Of a DNA stretch of 64,000 nucleotides, positions 55,826-64,000 are shown in pieces (position 1 is the first letter of the stretch; each line of letters starts with the position of its first letter). The stretch is from DATARH01 sp963734125. Its GTDB lineage: Bacteria; Pseudomonadota; Alphaproteobacteria; ATCC43930; CGMCC-115725. Position numbers and translations under genes: made by a program. Where the stretch lies: assembly GCA_963734125.1 (NCBI GenBank), contig CAVTGB010000021.1, positions 62,001 through 126,000 of the forward strand, written 5' to 3'. The notes beneath the pieces are model-generated. The model saw only the letters and a list, made by a program, of their open reading frames with translations, was not told the origin of the DNA and ran no database searches.

Positions 55826-56950
55826 ATGCAGAAAATCGCCAATATCTTCTGGCTCGGCACCAAGGAACTACGCAGCTTTGCACGCGATTACGTCCTCCTC
55901 GGATTGGTCGTCTATGCGTTCTCGCTGGCGATCATCGCGCAAGCGCAAGGCAGCTCGCAGGAAGTGCACAACGCCTCGGTCGGCATCGTCGACGAGGACC
56001 ATTCGGAATTGTCGCGCCGGATCGCGCACGCTTTCCTTAAGCCCTACTTCCAGCCGCCGCAGCCGATCGCCGAGCGCGACATCGATCGGCTGATGAATAG
56101 CCGCAGATACACCTTTGTCGTCGACATTCCGCCGAATTTTCAGCGGGACGTTATCGGCGGGCGCCAACCGGAGATCCAGCTCGATGTCGATGCGACCGCG
56201 ATGGTCCAGGCCGGGCTCGGATCGGGCTATGCCCAAGAGATCGTCGCGACCGAGATCAACGATTTTCTCTCGCGCGCCGAAGGCACCCCGCCATCCCCAG
56301 TCAACCTAGTTGTGCGCATCGCCTTCAACCCGAATGTCGTGACGGCGTGGTTCACCGCCGTCATGGGGGTCGTCAACAGCATCACGATGCTGGCGATCAT
56401 CCTGGCGGGCGCCGCCATCGTCCGCGAGCGCGAGCACGGCACGATGGACCATTTGCTGGTGATGCCGCTGACCCCGTTCGAGATCGCCATGTCCAAGGTG
56501 TGGGCCAATGGCCTGGTGATTCTCATCGCGGTCGGCCTGTCGCTTTATCTCGTCGTCCGGAGCCTGCTCGGCATCCCGATCGCCGGCTCGATCCCGCTGT
56601 TCATGTTGGGCGTGGCCGTTTATCTGTTCTTTGCCACCGCGATCGGAATTTTTCTGGGTACGATTGCGCGCTCGATGCCGCAGCTCGGCCTGCTCTATCT
56701 TCTGGTCTACGCGCCGATGATGTTGCTGTCGGGATCCAATACGCCGCTCGAAAGCATGCCGCCGTGGCTGGCAATGGTGATGCAAGCCTCGCCGTCGACG
56801 CACTTTGTCTCCTTCGCCCAGGCGATCCTCTACCGCGGCGCGGGCCTTGATGTGGTGTGGCCGCAGTTCCTGATCGTCGCCCTCATCGGCGGCGTGTTTT
56901 TCGCTCTCGCCCTCTTGCGCTTCCGCAAGGTCGCCGCCATCGCGCCATGA
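55826..56950 (+). CDS. yhhJ: YhhJ-like ABC-2 permease
   Basis: The 374-residue ABC-2 permease starts MQKIANIFWLGTKELRSFARDY. One N-terminal helix is followed by a large periplasmic domain (about residues 40-180) and a cluster of five helices at 180-374, including MGVVNSITMLAIILAGAAIVREREHGTMDHLLVMPLTPFEIAMSK. It pairs with RbbA to form a full exporter. It starts 10 bases after the rbbA stop. Confidence 0.94.
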   Translation: MQKIANIFWLGTKELRSFARDYVLLGLVVYAFSLAIIAQAQGSSQEVHNASVGIVDEDHSELSRRIAHAFLKPYFQPPQPIAERDIDRLMNSRRYTFVVDIPPNFQRDVIGGRQPEIQLDVDATAMVQAGLGSGYAQEIVATEINDFLSRAEGTPPSPVNLVVRIAFNPNVVTAWFTAVMGVVNSITMLAIILAGAAIVREREHGTMDHLLVMPLTPFEIAMSKVWANGLVILIAVGLSLYLVVRSLLGIPIAGSIPLFMLGVAVYLFFATAIGIFLGTIARSMPQLGLLYLLVYAPMMLLSGSNTPLESMPPWLAMVMQASPSTHFVSFAQAILYRGAGLDVVWPQFLIVALIGGVFFALALLRFRKVAAIAP

Positions 56951-57065
56951 CGATCGCGACTACTGGCCGAGGGCCTCGCGCGTTAGTTGCGCTATGTCAA
57001 TGGCGAGGAGGTGCGCGCGTACCATAATTAAGTGACGATGGGCGCTGTTCGCACGGGAACGCCTG

Positions 57066-59909
57066 ATGTTTGCACTTCTCTACCTGATCCTCGTCGTTCT
57101 CGCGGCGCTGCCGCTGGCGATGACCGTTGTGCAGAACCGGGGTAACCCGCCCTCGGTCGCTTTCATCCACCGGGTCTATCGGGATCTTGCTTACATCGCA
57201 ATGGTGGTCGTCGCGATCATCGCGTTCGAAGCGGTTTTTACGATTGCGCTGCAGAATTACTGGTTCAGCGAATTGGGCCAGCAATACCGCTACTGGCTGG
57301 CGCTGGGGCTGCGCGTCACGATATTTGCCGCGGTCTTTGGGTTCGGCGGATTGTTTATTGCGGTCAATCTGCGGGTGGTGTGCCGACCCGTGCCAATCGT
57401 GCCGCCGAGTGCACCGTGGTTTGCTGGCTTCATCGTGGCCGCGGTGGTTGCATTCGAGACAACCAGCCTATGGACGCCGCTCCTCGCCTTCCTGGGGGCG
57501 ACGCCGTCGGGCGTTAACGATCCGGTCTTCGGCAAGGATTTGTCGTTCTACCTGCTGGCGCTGCCGCTGTACGAGGGGGTGATCTATCTCGCGATCACGA
57601 TCCTCGTCCTGACGATCGCCGCCTGGGCGCTGATCGGCTTCCTGTTCTACCCGCGTCCGGGACAGCCGTGGCGCTACCACAGCCGCTACCCCGCCTTGAT
57701 CGACGATGACGAAGAGGGGGCGGGGGCGCATCTGGTCGCCCTGCGGCAGGCGGCCTGGGGCGGCTGGCTTCGCCAGGGGATGGCGCTCGGCGCTCTGTTC
57801 TGCCTGTGCGCCGGGCTCGCCCTCTTTTTCGAGCGGTATCACCTCGTCATCGGCGGGCATTCACCGGTCGTCGCCGGCGCCTCCTTTGTCGACGCCCGCT
57901 TCTGGCTGCCGGCCTATACTGTGATGATCGCCTGCTGGGCCGCCGCAGCTATCGGCCTGGCGGCGGCCGCTGCGCTCCGGCGCTTCCGCCGCCGGCTCCT
58001 CGCCGCGCGCTCGCATTGGGCGGCACCGTTAGGGTTGTTCGTCGCCGTCTATCTAGCGGCGGCAGTCATTCCGACGGCGGTCGAGCATCTCTACGTCGGC
58101 CCTAATCAGATAACCCTCGAACAGCCCTATCTCCTCCGCAGCATTGCCGGCACGCGGCGCGCGTATGGGCTCGAGGGGCCCAATGTCGAAGAACAGGAAT
58201 TCGCGGTTTCGGCGACCCCGCTCGCCCGTGACGACCTCGCCAAGAACGCGACCACCCTGCGCGACGCACGCATCTGGGATTGGCGCGCCCTCGAACCGCA
58301 GCTCCAGCAGATCCAGGGCCTGCGCCCGTACTACACCTTTGGCAGCGTCGATATCGACCGCTACCAGATCGACGGCGTCGAACGTCAGGTGATGATCACG
58401 GCGCGCGAACTCGATGTCGCAAAGCTGCCGGCGGCGGCGCAGGTCTGGGTCAACCTCGCGCTCAAATACACGCACGGCTATGGCGCCGTAGCCGTGCCGG
58501 TCAACGAGATCGACAGCCGCGGCAACCCGGTGCTGTGGGCGCACGACATCCCGATCCAGGCCAAGGATGGTCTCGCGGTGACGCACGGCGAGATCTACTA
58601 CGGCAGGCTGACCCAGGACCGGGTTTACGTCCATACCACCGAAAAGGAATTCGACTTCCCGCGGGGCGATGCAAACGCCGAGACCATCTATGGAGGCAGG
58701 GGCGGGATCGTGCTGTCGAACCTGTGGCGCAAGCTCGTTATCGCCCACGAGTTCGACGGCCTGCGCCTCTTCATTTCGGGCTATTTCACCCCCGACAGCC
58801 GCGTGCTGATCCGCCGCAATATTGTCGAGCGGGTCGAACGGCTGGCGCCGTTCCTCACCTTCGATCACGACCCGTATATCGTCGCCGACGGCGACCATTA
58901 TTCGTACATCATCGACGGCTACACGAGTTCCGAAAACTACCCATACAGCGAGGCGTATCGCGGCTCAGTGTTTGATTTTCGCGACCGCAATTACCTGCGC
59001 AATTCGGTCAAGGCCGTCGTCGACGCCTATAACGGCTCGGTGACGTTCTACGTCTTCGGCACCGACGACCCGATCATCAAGGCCTACCGGAAGATGCTGC
59101 CAGACCTTTTCCGCGACCGCAGCGAGATGCCGGAAAACTTGCGCCGCCATATCCGCTATCCCGAGGATTTGTTCACCGTTCAGGCGGAAATGTACGGCAC
59201 CTACCACATGACCAATCCAACCACCTTCTACAACCGGGAGGATCGATGGGAGGTCCCGCGCGAGCTCTACCGCGATCGCGAGATCGAGGTTCAGCCCTAT
59301 TACGTGATGGCCGAGCTGCCGCAGGCCGACGTCCCGGAGTTCATGCTGATGCTGCCGCTGTCGGTGGCCGGCAAGAACCAGATGGCCGGCTGGCTTGCCG
59401 GCCGGTCGGACGGCGCCAATTACGGCAAGCTGGTCGCCTTTCGCTTTCCGAAAGGGCGGTTTGTCGATGGTCCGGCGCAAATCGAATCGCGGATCAATTC
59501 GGATAGCCGGTTCTCGGGGGATTTGACGCTGTGGGACCAGCACGGCTCGCGTGTCATCCGCGGCAACCTGATCATCCTGCCGCTCAACGGCGATCAGCTG
59601 GTGGCGATCGAGCCGGTCTATATCGAGGCCGAGCAGACCAGGATACCGACGCTCGCCCGCGTCGTGTTCGGACAATTGTTGCCTGACGACCGCAAGATCG
59701 AGTGGGCGAGCACCCTGGGCGAGGCGGAAAGCCTTCTTGTCGGGATCGCTTCCGAGCAGCCGAAGGGTGCCGCCGCCGCCACCGACCTCAACCGGCTCGA
59801 AGAGGCCCGCTCGGTTTTTCGCGATATGCAGAAAGAATACGCCGCCGGCAATTTCGCCCGCTATGGCGAGTTGTTGCAACAGCTCGAAAAGATCCTGGTG
59901 CCGCCCTGA
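57066..59909 (+). CDS. UPF0182-family membrane protein
   Basis: The 947-residue protein has about seven N-terminal membrane helices (MFALLYLILVVLAALPLAMTVV to LGLFVAVYLAAAVIPTAVE) and a large extracytoplasmic domain (from about 340) with YTSSENYPYSE, a proposed DYKD-like acidic region and YGTYHMTNPTTFYNREDRWEVP. This is the pattern of COG1615/UPF0182, whose function is unknown. It appears to be transcribed alone, 115 bases after the exporter. Confidence 0.95.
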   Translation: MFALLYLILVVLAALPLAMTVVQNRGNPPSVAFIHRVYRDLAYIAMVVVAIIAFEAVFTIALQNYWFSELGQQYRYWLALGLRVTIFAAVFGFGGLFIAVNLRVVCRPVPIVPPSAPWFAGFIVAAVVAFETTSLWTPLLAFLGATPSGVNDPVFGKDLSFYLLALPLYEGVIYLAITILVLTIAAWALIGFLFYPRPGQPWRYHSRYPALIDDDEEGAGAHLVALRQAAWGGWLRQGMALGALFCLCAGLALFFERYHLVIGGHSPVVAGASFVDARFWLPAYTVMIACWAAAAIGLAAAAALRRFRRRLLAARSHWAAPLGLFVAVYLAAAVIPTAVEHLYVGPNQITLEQPYLLRSIAGTRRAYGLEGPNVEEQEFAVSATPLARDDLAKNATTLRDARIWDWRALEPQLQQIQGLRPYYTFGSVDIDRYQIDGVERQVMITARELDVAKLPAAAQVWVNLALKYTHGYGAVAVPVNEIDSRGNPVLWAHDIPIQAKDGLAVTHGEIYYGRLTQDRVYVHTTEKEFDFPRGDANAETIYGGRGGIVLSNLWRKLVIAHEFDGLRLFISGYFTPDSRVLIRRNIVERVERLAPFLTFDHDPYIVADGDHYSYIIDGYTSSENYPYSEAYRGSVFDFRDRNYLRNSVKAVVDAYNGSVTFYVFGTDDPIIKAYRKMLPDLFRDRSEMPENLRRHIRYPEDLFTVQAEMYGTYHMTNPTTFYNREDRWEVPRELYRDREIEVQPYYVMAELPQADVPEFMLMLPLSVAGKNQMAGWLAGRSDGANYGKLVAFRFPKGRFVDGPAQIESRINSDSRFSGDLTLWDQHGSRVIRGNLIILPLNGDQLVAIEPVYIEAEQTRIPTLARVVFGQLLPDDRKIEWASTLGEAESLLVGIASEQPKGAAAATDLNRLEEARSVFRDMQKEYAAGNFARYGELLQQLEKILVPP

Positions 59910-59947
59910 GAGGAGTGGCGCCCGCCCTGTGATGGGAACCTGGCCCG

Positions 59948-62671
59948 ATGTCCGTCCGCAATTTCGACAAGCTCTTCAAACCGCGCTCGGTCGCGTTGAT
60001 CGGGGCTACGGACCGGGCGGGCTCAGTCGGCGCCGTCGTCCTGCGCAACCTGCGCCGCGCCGGCTTTCGCGGCGAATTACTTTTGGTGAACCCGCATCAT
60101 CAAATGCTCGACGGGCTGCCGGTCTACCCAGACGTGGCGAGCCTGCCGCGGGCGCCCGATCTGGCCGTCATCGTCACCCCGCCCAACACCGTCCCCGGCC
60201 TCATCGCCGAGCTCGGTGCCGGCGGCACGAAAGCTGCCGTCGTCATCACTGCCGGCTTTGCCGAGCTGGGCGATTCCGGCCGAGCGCTGCAGCAGGCCGC
60301 GCTCGACGCGGCCCAGCCGCATCTAGTGCGCCTGGTCGGTCCCAATTGCGTCGGCATCATGCTGCCGCTCTTGGGGCTCGACGCCAGCTTCTCGCATCTC
60401 GCCCCGCCGGCGGGCGATATCGCCTTTGTCAGCCAATCGGGCGCCATGGTCACCGCGATCCTCGACTGGGCGGCGCCACGCGGCATTGGCTTCAGTCATG
60501 TCGTCTCGCTGGGTGACATGGCCGATGTCGATTTCGGCGACATGCTCGACTATCTCGCCGCCGACGCCGACACGCGCGCGATCCTCCTCTATGCCGAGGG
60601 CATCACCCGCGGCCGCAAATTCATGTCGGCGGCGCGTGCCGCTGCCCGCGGGAAGCCGGTCCTGGTCTTGAAGGCAGGCCGTTCGAGCGCCGGTGCGCGG
60701 GCGGCAGCGTCGCATACCGGGATGCTGGCCGGGAGCGATGGGGTCTATGACGCAGCCTTCCGCCGCGCCGGGATGCTGCGCGTCGATACGATCGCCGAGT
60801 TGTTTGATGCCGCCGAAACGCTGGCGCTGACGCGCGAACAGGCGGGCGAGAGGCTGGCAATCGTGACCAATGGCGGCGGCGCCGGCGTCCTCGCCACCGA
60901 CGCCCTCGAAGCGGCGGGCGGCCTGCTGGCGTCACTCGAACCCGAAACCGTAGCGCAGCTCGACCGGGTGCTGCCGCGGACCTGGAGCCACGGCAATCCC
61001 GTCGACATCATCGGCGATGCTTCGGGGAAGCGCTATGCCGATACGCTTGAGGTGCTGCTGGCCGACCGCGGCATCGATGCGTTCCTCGTGCTCAATTGCC
61101 CGACCGCGCTTGCCGAACCCGAAGAGGCGGCGCGCGCGGTTATCGACACTATCGCCTCGGCCCCGCGGGAGATGTTGCGCGACCGCAACATCTTCACCGC
61201 CTGGCTCGGCGAGCATTCGGCGGCGGCGGCGCGCCAACGCTTCAGCGCCGGGCGGATCGCGACCTACGAAACCCCTGAGGCGGCGGTCGCCGGCTTCCTG
61301 CACCGTGTCAGGTACCAGCACAACCGGATGCTCTTGATGGAAACCCCACCCGTGCGTCCCGATCCCTTCGAGCCCGATGTCGACGCCGCGCGAGCGGTCA
61401 TCGCCAACGTCATTCGCCGCGGCGGATCCTGGCTCGGCGCCGAAGAGGCGGCTGATGTGCTCGCGGCCTACGGCATTCCGCAACCGCTTGCCAAGAACGC
61501 CGTCGATGGCGATGAGGCCGCGGCGGCGGCGGCCGGGATCGGCTTTCCGGTGGCCCTCAAGATCCGCTCGCGCGACATCACCCATAAAAGCGATGTTGGC
61601 GGTATCGCGCTCGATCTTCCTGACGAGACCGCCGTCCGCACAGCGGCGGCCGCGCTCTTTGCGCGGGTCAAGGCGGCGCGGCCCGAGGCCCGCATCGATG
61701 GCCTCACCGTGCAGCAGATGGTCCGGCGGCCCGGCGCCGTCGAACTCCTGGTCGGCCTCAGCGAGGACGCAGTCTTTGGCCCCGTCATCGTGTTCGGCCA
61801 GGGCGGCACCGCGGTCGAAGTTGTGCGGGACAGCGCGATCGCGTTACCGCCCCTCAACCTCCTTCTGGCGCGCGCACAAATGCAACAGACGCGGGTCTGG
61901 CGGTTGCTGCAAGCCTATCGCGGCAAGCCGGCCGTCGCGATCGACGCCATTGCCGAAGCGTTGATCCGGATGGGTCAACTCGCGGCCGATCATGCCGAGA
62001 TCCGCGAGCTCGACATTAACCCGCTCTTGGCCGACGAGGCCGGGATCGTCCCGCTCGATGCGCGCATCCGGGTCGCTGCGGCAACTGTGAGCGGCGCGGC
62101 GCGGCTGGCGATTGCGCCCTATCCCGAACACCTCGCAAGCAATGAGCAAACCCGCGACGGCACGATCGTGCAGTTGCGACCGGTGCGGCCGGAGGACGAG
62201 CCGCTATTGCATGACCTCGCCGCCCATATGACCCCCGAGGACCTGAGGCTACGCTTCTTCACGCCGGTCCACGGCCTCACCCACGCGGTCGCGGCGCGGC
62301 TGACGCAAATCGACTACGACCGCGAGATGGCGCTGTTGGCGCAGCACGACGGCACCGTGCTCGGGATCGCGCATTTTTTCGCCGATCCGGACCGCCAGAG
62401 CGCCGAATACGCGATCGCCGTACGCACCGATTGGCAGGGACGCGGCATCGGCTACGTGTTGATGACGCGGCTCATCGACCTCGCGCGGCAAAGCGGCATC
62501 GGCGAACTGGTCGGCGAGGTCCTGTGCGAGAATAGGGCGATGCTGGAGATGTGCGAGGCGCTCGGCTTCACGATCGCGGCGGACCCGGAGGACGAGGCCC
62601 TCAGGCAGGTGCGCAAGCGCCTCGCGTCCGCAGAACCCGCCTTGGGAACTGGCGCCCAAGCCAGGCTTTGA
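59948..62671 (+). CDS. Pat-like NDP-forming acyl-CoA synthetase fused to a GNAT acetyltransferase
   Basis: The 907-residue protein has an N-terminal CoA-binding domain (LFKPRSVALIGATDRAGSVGAVVLRNLRRAGF), succinyl-CoA-ligase-like flavodoxin domains (IAFVSQSGAMVTAILDW; LVLKAGRSSAGARAAASHTGMLAGSD, with the phospho-His region), an ATP-grasp domain (about 490-700) and a C-terminal GNAT domain (about 735-880: YAIAVRTDWQGRGIGYVLMTRLIDLAR). Relatives are the Pat lysine acetyltransferases that silence acetyl-CoA synthetase, and it may regulate metabolism by protein acylation. The ribosome site is weak. It follows the UPF0182 gene by 38 bases. Confidence 0.94.
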   Translation: MSVRNFDKLFKPRSVALIGATDRAGSVGAVVLRNLRRAGFRGELLLVNPHHQMLDGLPVYPDVASLPRAPDLAVIVTPPNTVPGLIAELGAGGTKAAVVITAGFAELGDSGRALQQAALDAAQPHLVRLVGPNCVGIMLPLLGLDASFSHLAPPAGDIAFVSQSGAMVTAILDWAAPRGIGFSHVVSLGDMADVDFGDMLDYLAADADTRAILLYAEGITRGRKFMSAARAAARGKPVLVLKAGRSSAGARAAASHTGMLAGSDGVYDAAFRRAGMLRVDTIAELFDAAETLALTREQAGERLAIVTNGGGAGVLATDALEAAGGLLASLEPETVAQLDRVLPRTWSHGNPVDIIGDASGKRYADTLEVLLADRGIDAFLVLNCPTALAEPEEAARAVIDTIASAPREMLRDRNIFTAWLGEHSAAAARQRFSAGRIATYETPEAAVAGFLHRVRYQHNRMLLMETPPVRPDPFEPDVDAARAVIANVIRRGGSWLGAEEAADVLAAYGIPQPLAKNAVDGDEAAAAAAGIGFPVALKIRSRDITHKSDVGGIALDLPDETAVRTAAAALFARVKAARPEARIDGLTVQQMVRRPGAVELLVGLSEDAVFGPVIVFGQGGTAVEVVRDSAIALPPLNLLLARAQMQQTRVWRLLQAYRGKPAVAIDAIAEALIRMGQLAADHAEIRELDINPLLADEAGIVPLDARIRVAAATVSGAARLAIAPYPEHLASNEQTRDGTIVQLRPVRPEDEPLLHDLAAHMTPEDLRLRFFTPVHGLTHAVAARLTQIDYDREMALLAQHDGTVLGIAHFFADPDRQSAEYAIAVRTDWQGRGIGYVLMTRLIDLARQSGIGELVGEVLCENRAMLEMCEALGFTIAADPEDEALRQVRKRLASAEPALGTGAQARL

Positions 62672-62700
62672 GCCTGAATTGGCGATCGATCCCGAGCCCG

Positions 62701-62979
62701 TCAGTGCTCCCAGCGGCGGGCAGCCATCGCCCGCTCGATGCGTGTTTTGGCGAGATCCTGCGCGGCGATGCGGGGCAGCATCCCGCCGGATCGTGCGGCG
62801 CGGGCGAGGCGGAACGCCTCTTCGGTGCTGACATCAGGCGCCATGCGTACGCCGCCGACCGCCGGGCCGCAGGCGATGTTGTCGATCGCGACGATGGCCT
62901 TGAGGCCGACCGCCGGACGCCAGATGTGGACGAGCTTCAGCGGCCCGAGCTCGTCGGCAAAGCGAAATGCGTTTTCCAT
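62701..62979 (-). pseudogene. Internally deleted Glu/Leu/Phe/Val dehydrogenase
   Basis: The 92-residue frame joins the first 60 residues of an amino-acid dehydrogenase (VGLKAIVAIDNIACGPAVGGVRMAPDVSTEEAFRLARA) directly to its last 30 (SGGMLPRIAAQDLAKTRIERAMAARRW). The catalytic lysines and the NAD domain, some 330 residues, are gone, yet the frame stays open. It therefore cannot be an active dehydrogenase. Either a clean in-frame deletion occurred or an assembly collapse removed the middle. The identity of the two halves is from memory of the family. Confidence 0.6.
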
Positions 62980-63260
62980 TGGTGTCCTCGATTTGCGACC
63001 GCGCGCGACGTCCTTTTCAGCGAGCGAAGGTTCCCATGCCCCAATGCAAGGGGCCGTTCATGATCCCGTCGCTCATCATGTTCCACATGACGATCGCCCC
63101 TTATGGCGGCGGTTTTTATAGCCGTCCGGTTACCGCTCGAGTTGCACCGCGTTCACCCCCTCCCAACCCCCCATCCCATCCAGGGGGAGGGCCTCCATCC
63201 GTACTCCCGCCTCCTCGAAGGGGCGGGTCGGGGTGGGGGCGATGCGGGCCCAGTGCGTCT
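62980..63260. other. Intergenic region between the deleted dehydrogenase and xthA
   Basis: The 281 bases have a C/G-rich imperfect inverted segment (CCCTCCCAACC ... GGGGGAGGG, 63158-63190), but no gene that I can support. Confidence 0.4.
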
Positions 63261-64000
63261 CTAAACCGCGAGCTCGCACCAGATCGGGGTGTGGTCGGAG
63301 GCCCGCTCCTTGCCGCGCGGGGCCTTGTCGATGTCGCAGGCGACGACCCGGTCGGCGGCATAGGGCGACAACAGGAGGTGGTCGATCCGCAGCCCCTCGT
63401 CGCGGTTCCAGCGGCCGGCCTGGTAATCCCAGAAGGTATAGCGGTTGGGCTCCGGGTGAAAGGCGCGGTAGGCATCCCAAAAGCCGAGATGAAGGAGGGT
63501 GCGGAAGCGCGCGCGCGCTTCGATGCGGCACAAGGCGTCATCCTGCCAGGCGACCGGATCGTAAACATCGGCGTCGGCCGGGCAGACGTTGTAATCCCCG
63601 GCGAGGACAAGCGGGATCTCGCGGCGCAGAAGCTCCTCGGCGTGGGCGATCAGCTCGTCCATCCAGCCGAGCTTGTAGGTGAATTTGTCGCCGAGGCCGT
63701 CGGGACCGACCGGGTTGCCGTTGGGCAGATAGATCGAGGCGACGCGGACTTCGCTGCCGTCAGACCCGCCGAAGGAGGCTTCGATGTAGCGCGCCTGGTC
63801 ATCCTCGCTCCCGGGGAGGCCGCGGACGAGGTCGCGCGCAGGTTCGCGCGACAGGAGGGCGACCCCGTTATAGGCGCGCTGCCCGAGCGTTTCGACCTGG
63901 TAGCCGAGCGCGGCCAATTCGAGCCGGGGAAACTCGTCGGCGAGACACTTGGTTTCCTGCAGGCACAGGACATCGGGCCGGGCGGCTTCGAGAAACGCCA
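63261..64000 (-). CDS. xthA: Exodeoxyribonuclease III (partial, 5' end off the window)
   Basis: The frame is open from the right edge to a stop at 63261. The visible 245 residues include ARPDVLCLQETKC with the metal-binding Glu, YNGVALLSR, the AP-endonuclease motif VASIYLPNGNP, LAGDYNVCPADADV, FWDYQAG...GLRIDHLLLSP and the terminal SDHTPIWCEL with the catalytic His. The enzyme cuts at abasic sites and degrades 3' ends in base-excision repair. Only about 20-25 N-terminal residues are missing. Confidence 0.95.
   Translation of the reverse strand, partial: AFLEAARPDVLCLQETKCLADEFPRLELAALGYQVETLGQRAYNGVALLSREPARDLVRGLPGSEDDQARYIEASFGGSDGSEVRVASIYLPNGNPVGPDGLGDKFTYKLGWMDELIAHAEELLRREIPLVLAGDYNVCPADADVYDPVAWQDDALCRIEARARFRTLLHLGFWDAYRAFHPEPNRYTFWDYQAGRWNRDEGLRIDHLLLSPYAADRVVACDIDKAPRGKERASDHTPIWCELAV

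Overview
The window is a GC-rich, gene-dense stretch of chromosome from what looks like an alphaproteobacterium, probably Rhodospirillales or Hyphomicrobiales-like. This placement is an inference from gene content and order: the ubiG, lysC, ptsP, DUF1178, nitrilase, grxC, comF block, the kdp operon with its extra upstream peptide, the alphaproteobacterial type of SerC, and REP-like repeats common in that class. No rRNA and no CRISPR array were seen. One tRNA gene, tRNA-Lys(CTT), is present.

Layout. 1-4489: a luciferase-like flavin oxidoreductase cut by the left edge, a 68-residue unknown, then the serine genes serC (frame broken three times) and serA, separated by a perfect inverted REP-like repeat. 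4497-5490: remnants of IS630 and IS5/IS427 transposases. 5704-10021: an RND efflux adaptor and pump (one frameshift). 10018-19028: the complete kdp potassium system (27-residue leader peptide, kdpF, A, B, C, then kdpD, kdpE) on the minus strand, with a 1-kb insert between kdpC and kdpD. 19238-21884: a cytochrome P450 plus amidohydrolase pair. 22528-27534: a VOC protein, tRNA-Lys, a GT2-GtrA lipid glycosyltransferase, a Crp/Fnr regulator and a DcaP-like porin. 27618-30285: a SpoIIAA-like protein, ispG and rodZ. 30352-41411: a housekeeping block (ptsP, nitronate monooxygenase, lysC, ubiG, DUF1178, methyltransferase, nitrilase, grxC, comF, BioC-like methyltransferase), with a Rieske oxygenase placed inside it. 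41218-46726: a giant multidomain glycosyltransferase and a cupin. 46783-49996: short tandem repeats and two IS elements (IS110, IS1182). 50214-56950: an ArsR/SRPBCC pair, a small cytochrome c, an unknown, and a yhiI-rbbA-yhhJ-type ABC exporter. 57066-64000: UPF0182, a Pat-like acyl-CoA synthetase/acetyltransferase, an internally deleted amino-acid dehydrogenase, and xthA cut by the right edge.

Several essential or well-conserved genes carry single-base frame shifts (serC three times, the RND pump, ispG, the Rieske oxygenase, comF). At least the comF break, and possibly the Rieske break, lies in a homopolymer, so uncorrected consensus indels explain most of them better than real gene decay. 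Read-level checking would decide this.

The most unusual items are the glycosyltransferase of about 1,500-1,636 residues (two HYLxxG-type repeats, four Ig-like GWA repeats, two GT2 domains and a GT9 domain), the duplicated kdpC tail that flanks an insert inside the kdp operon, the uncharacterised small protein coupled to the RbbA-type exporter, and the dehydrogenase reduced in frame to its two ends.
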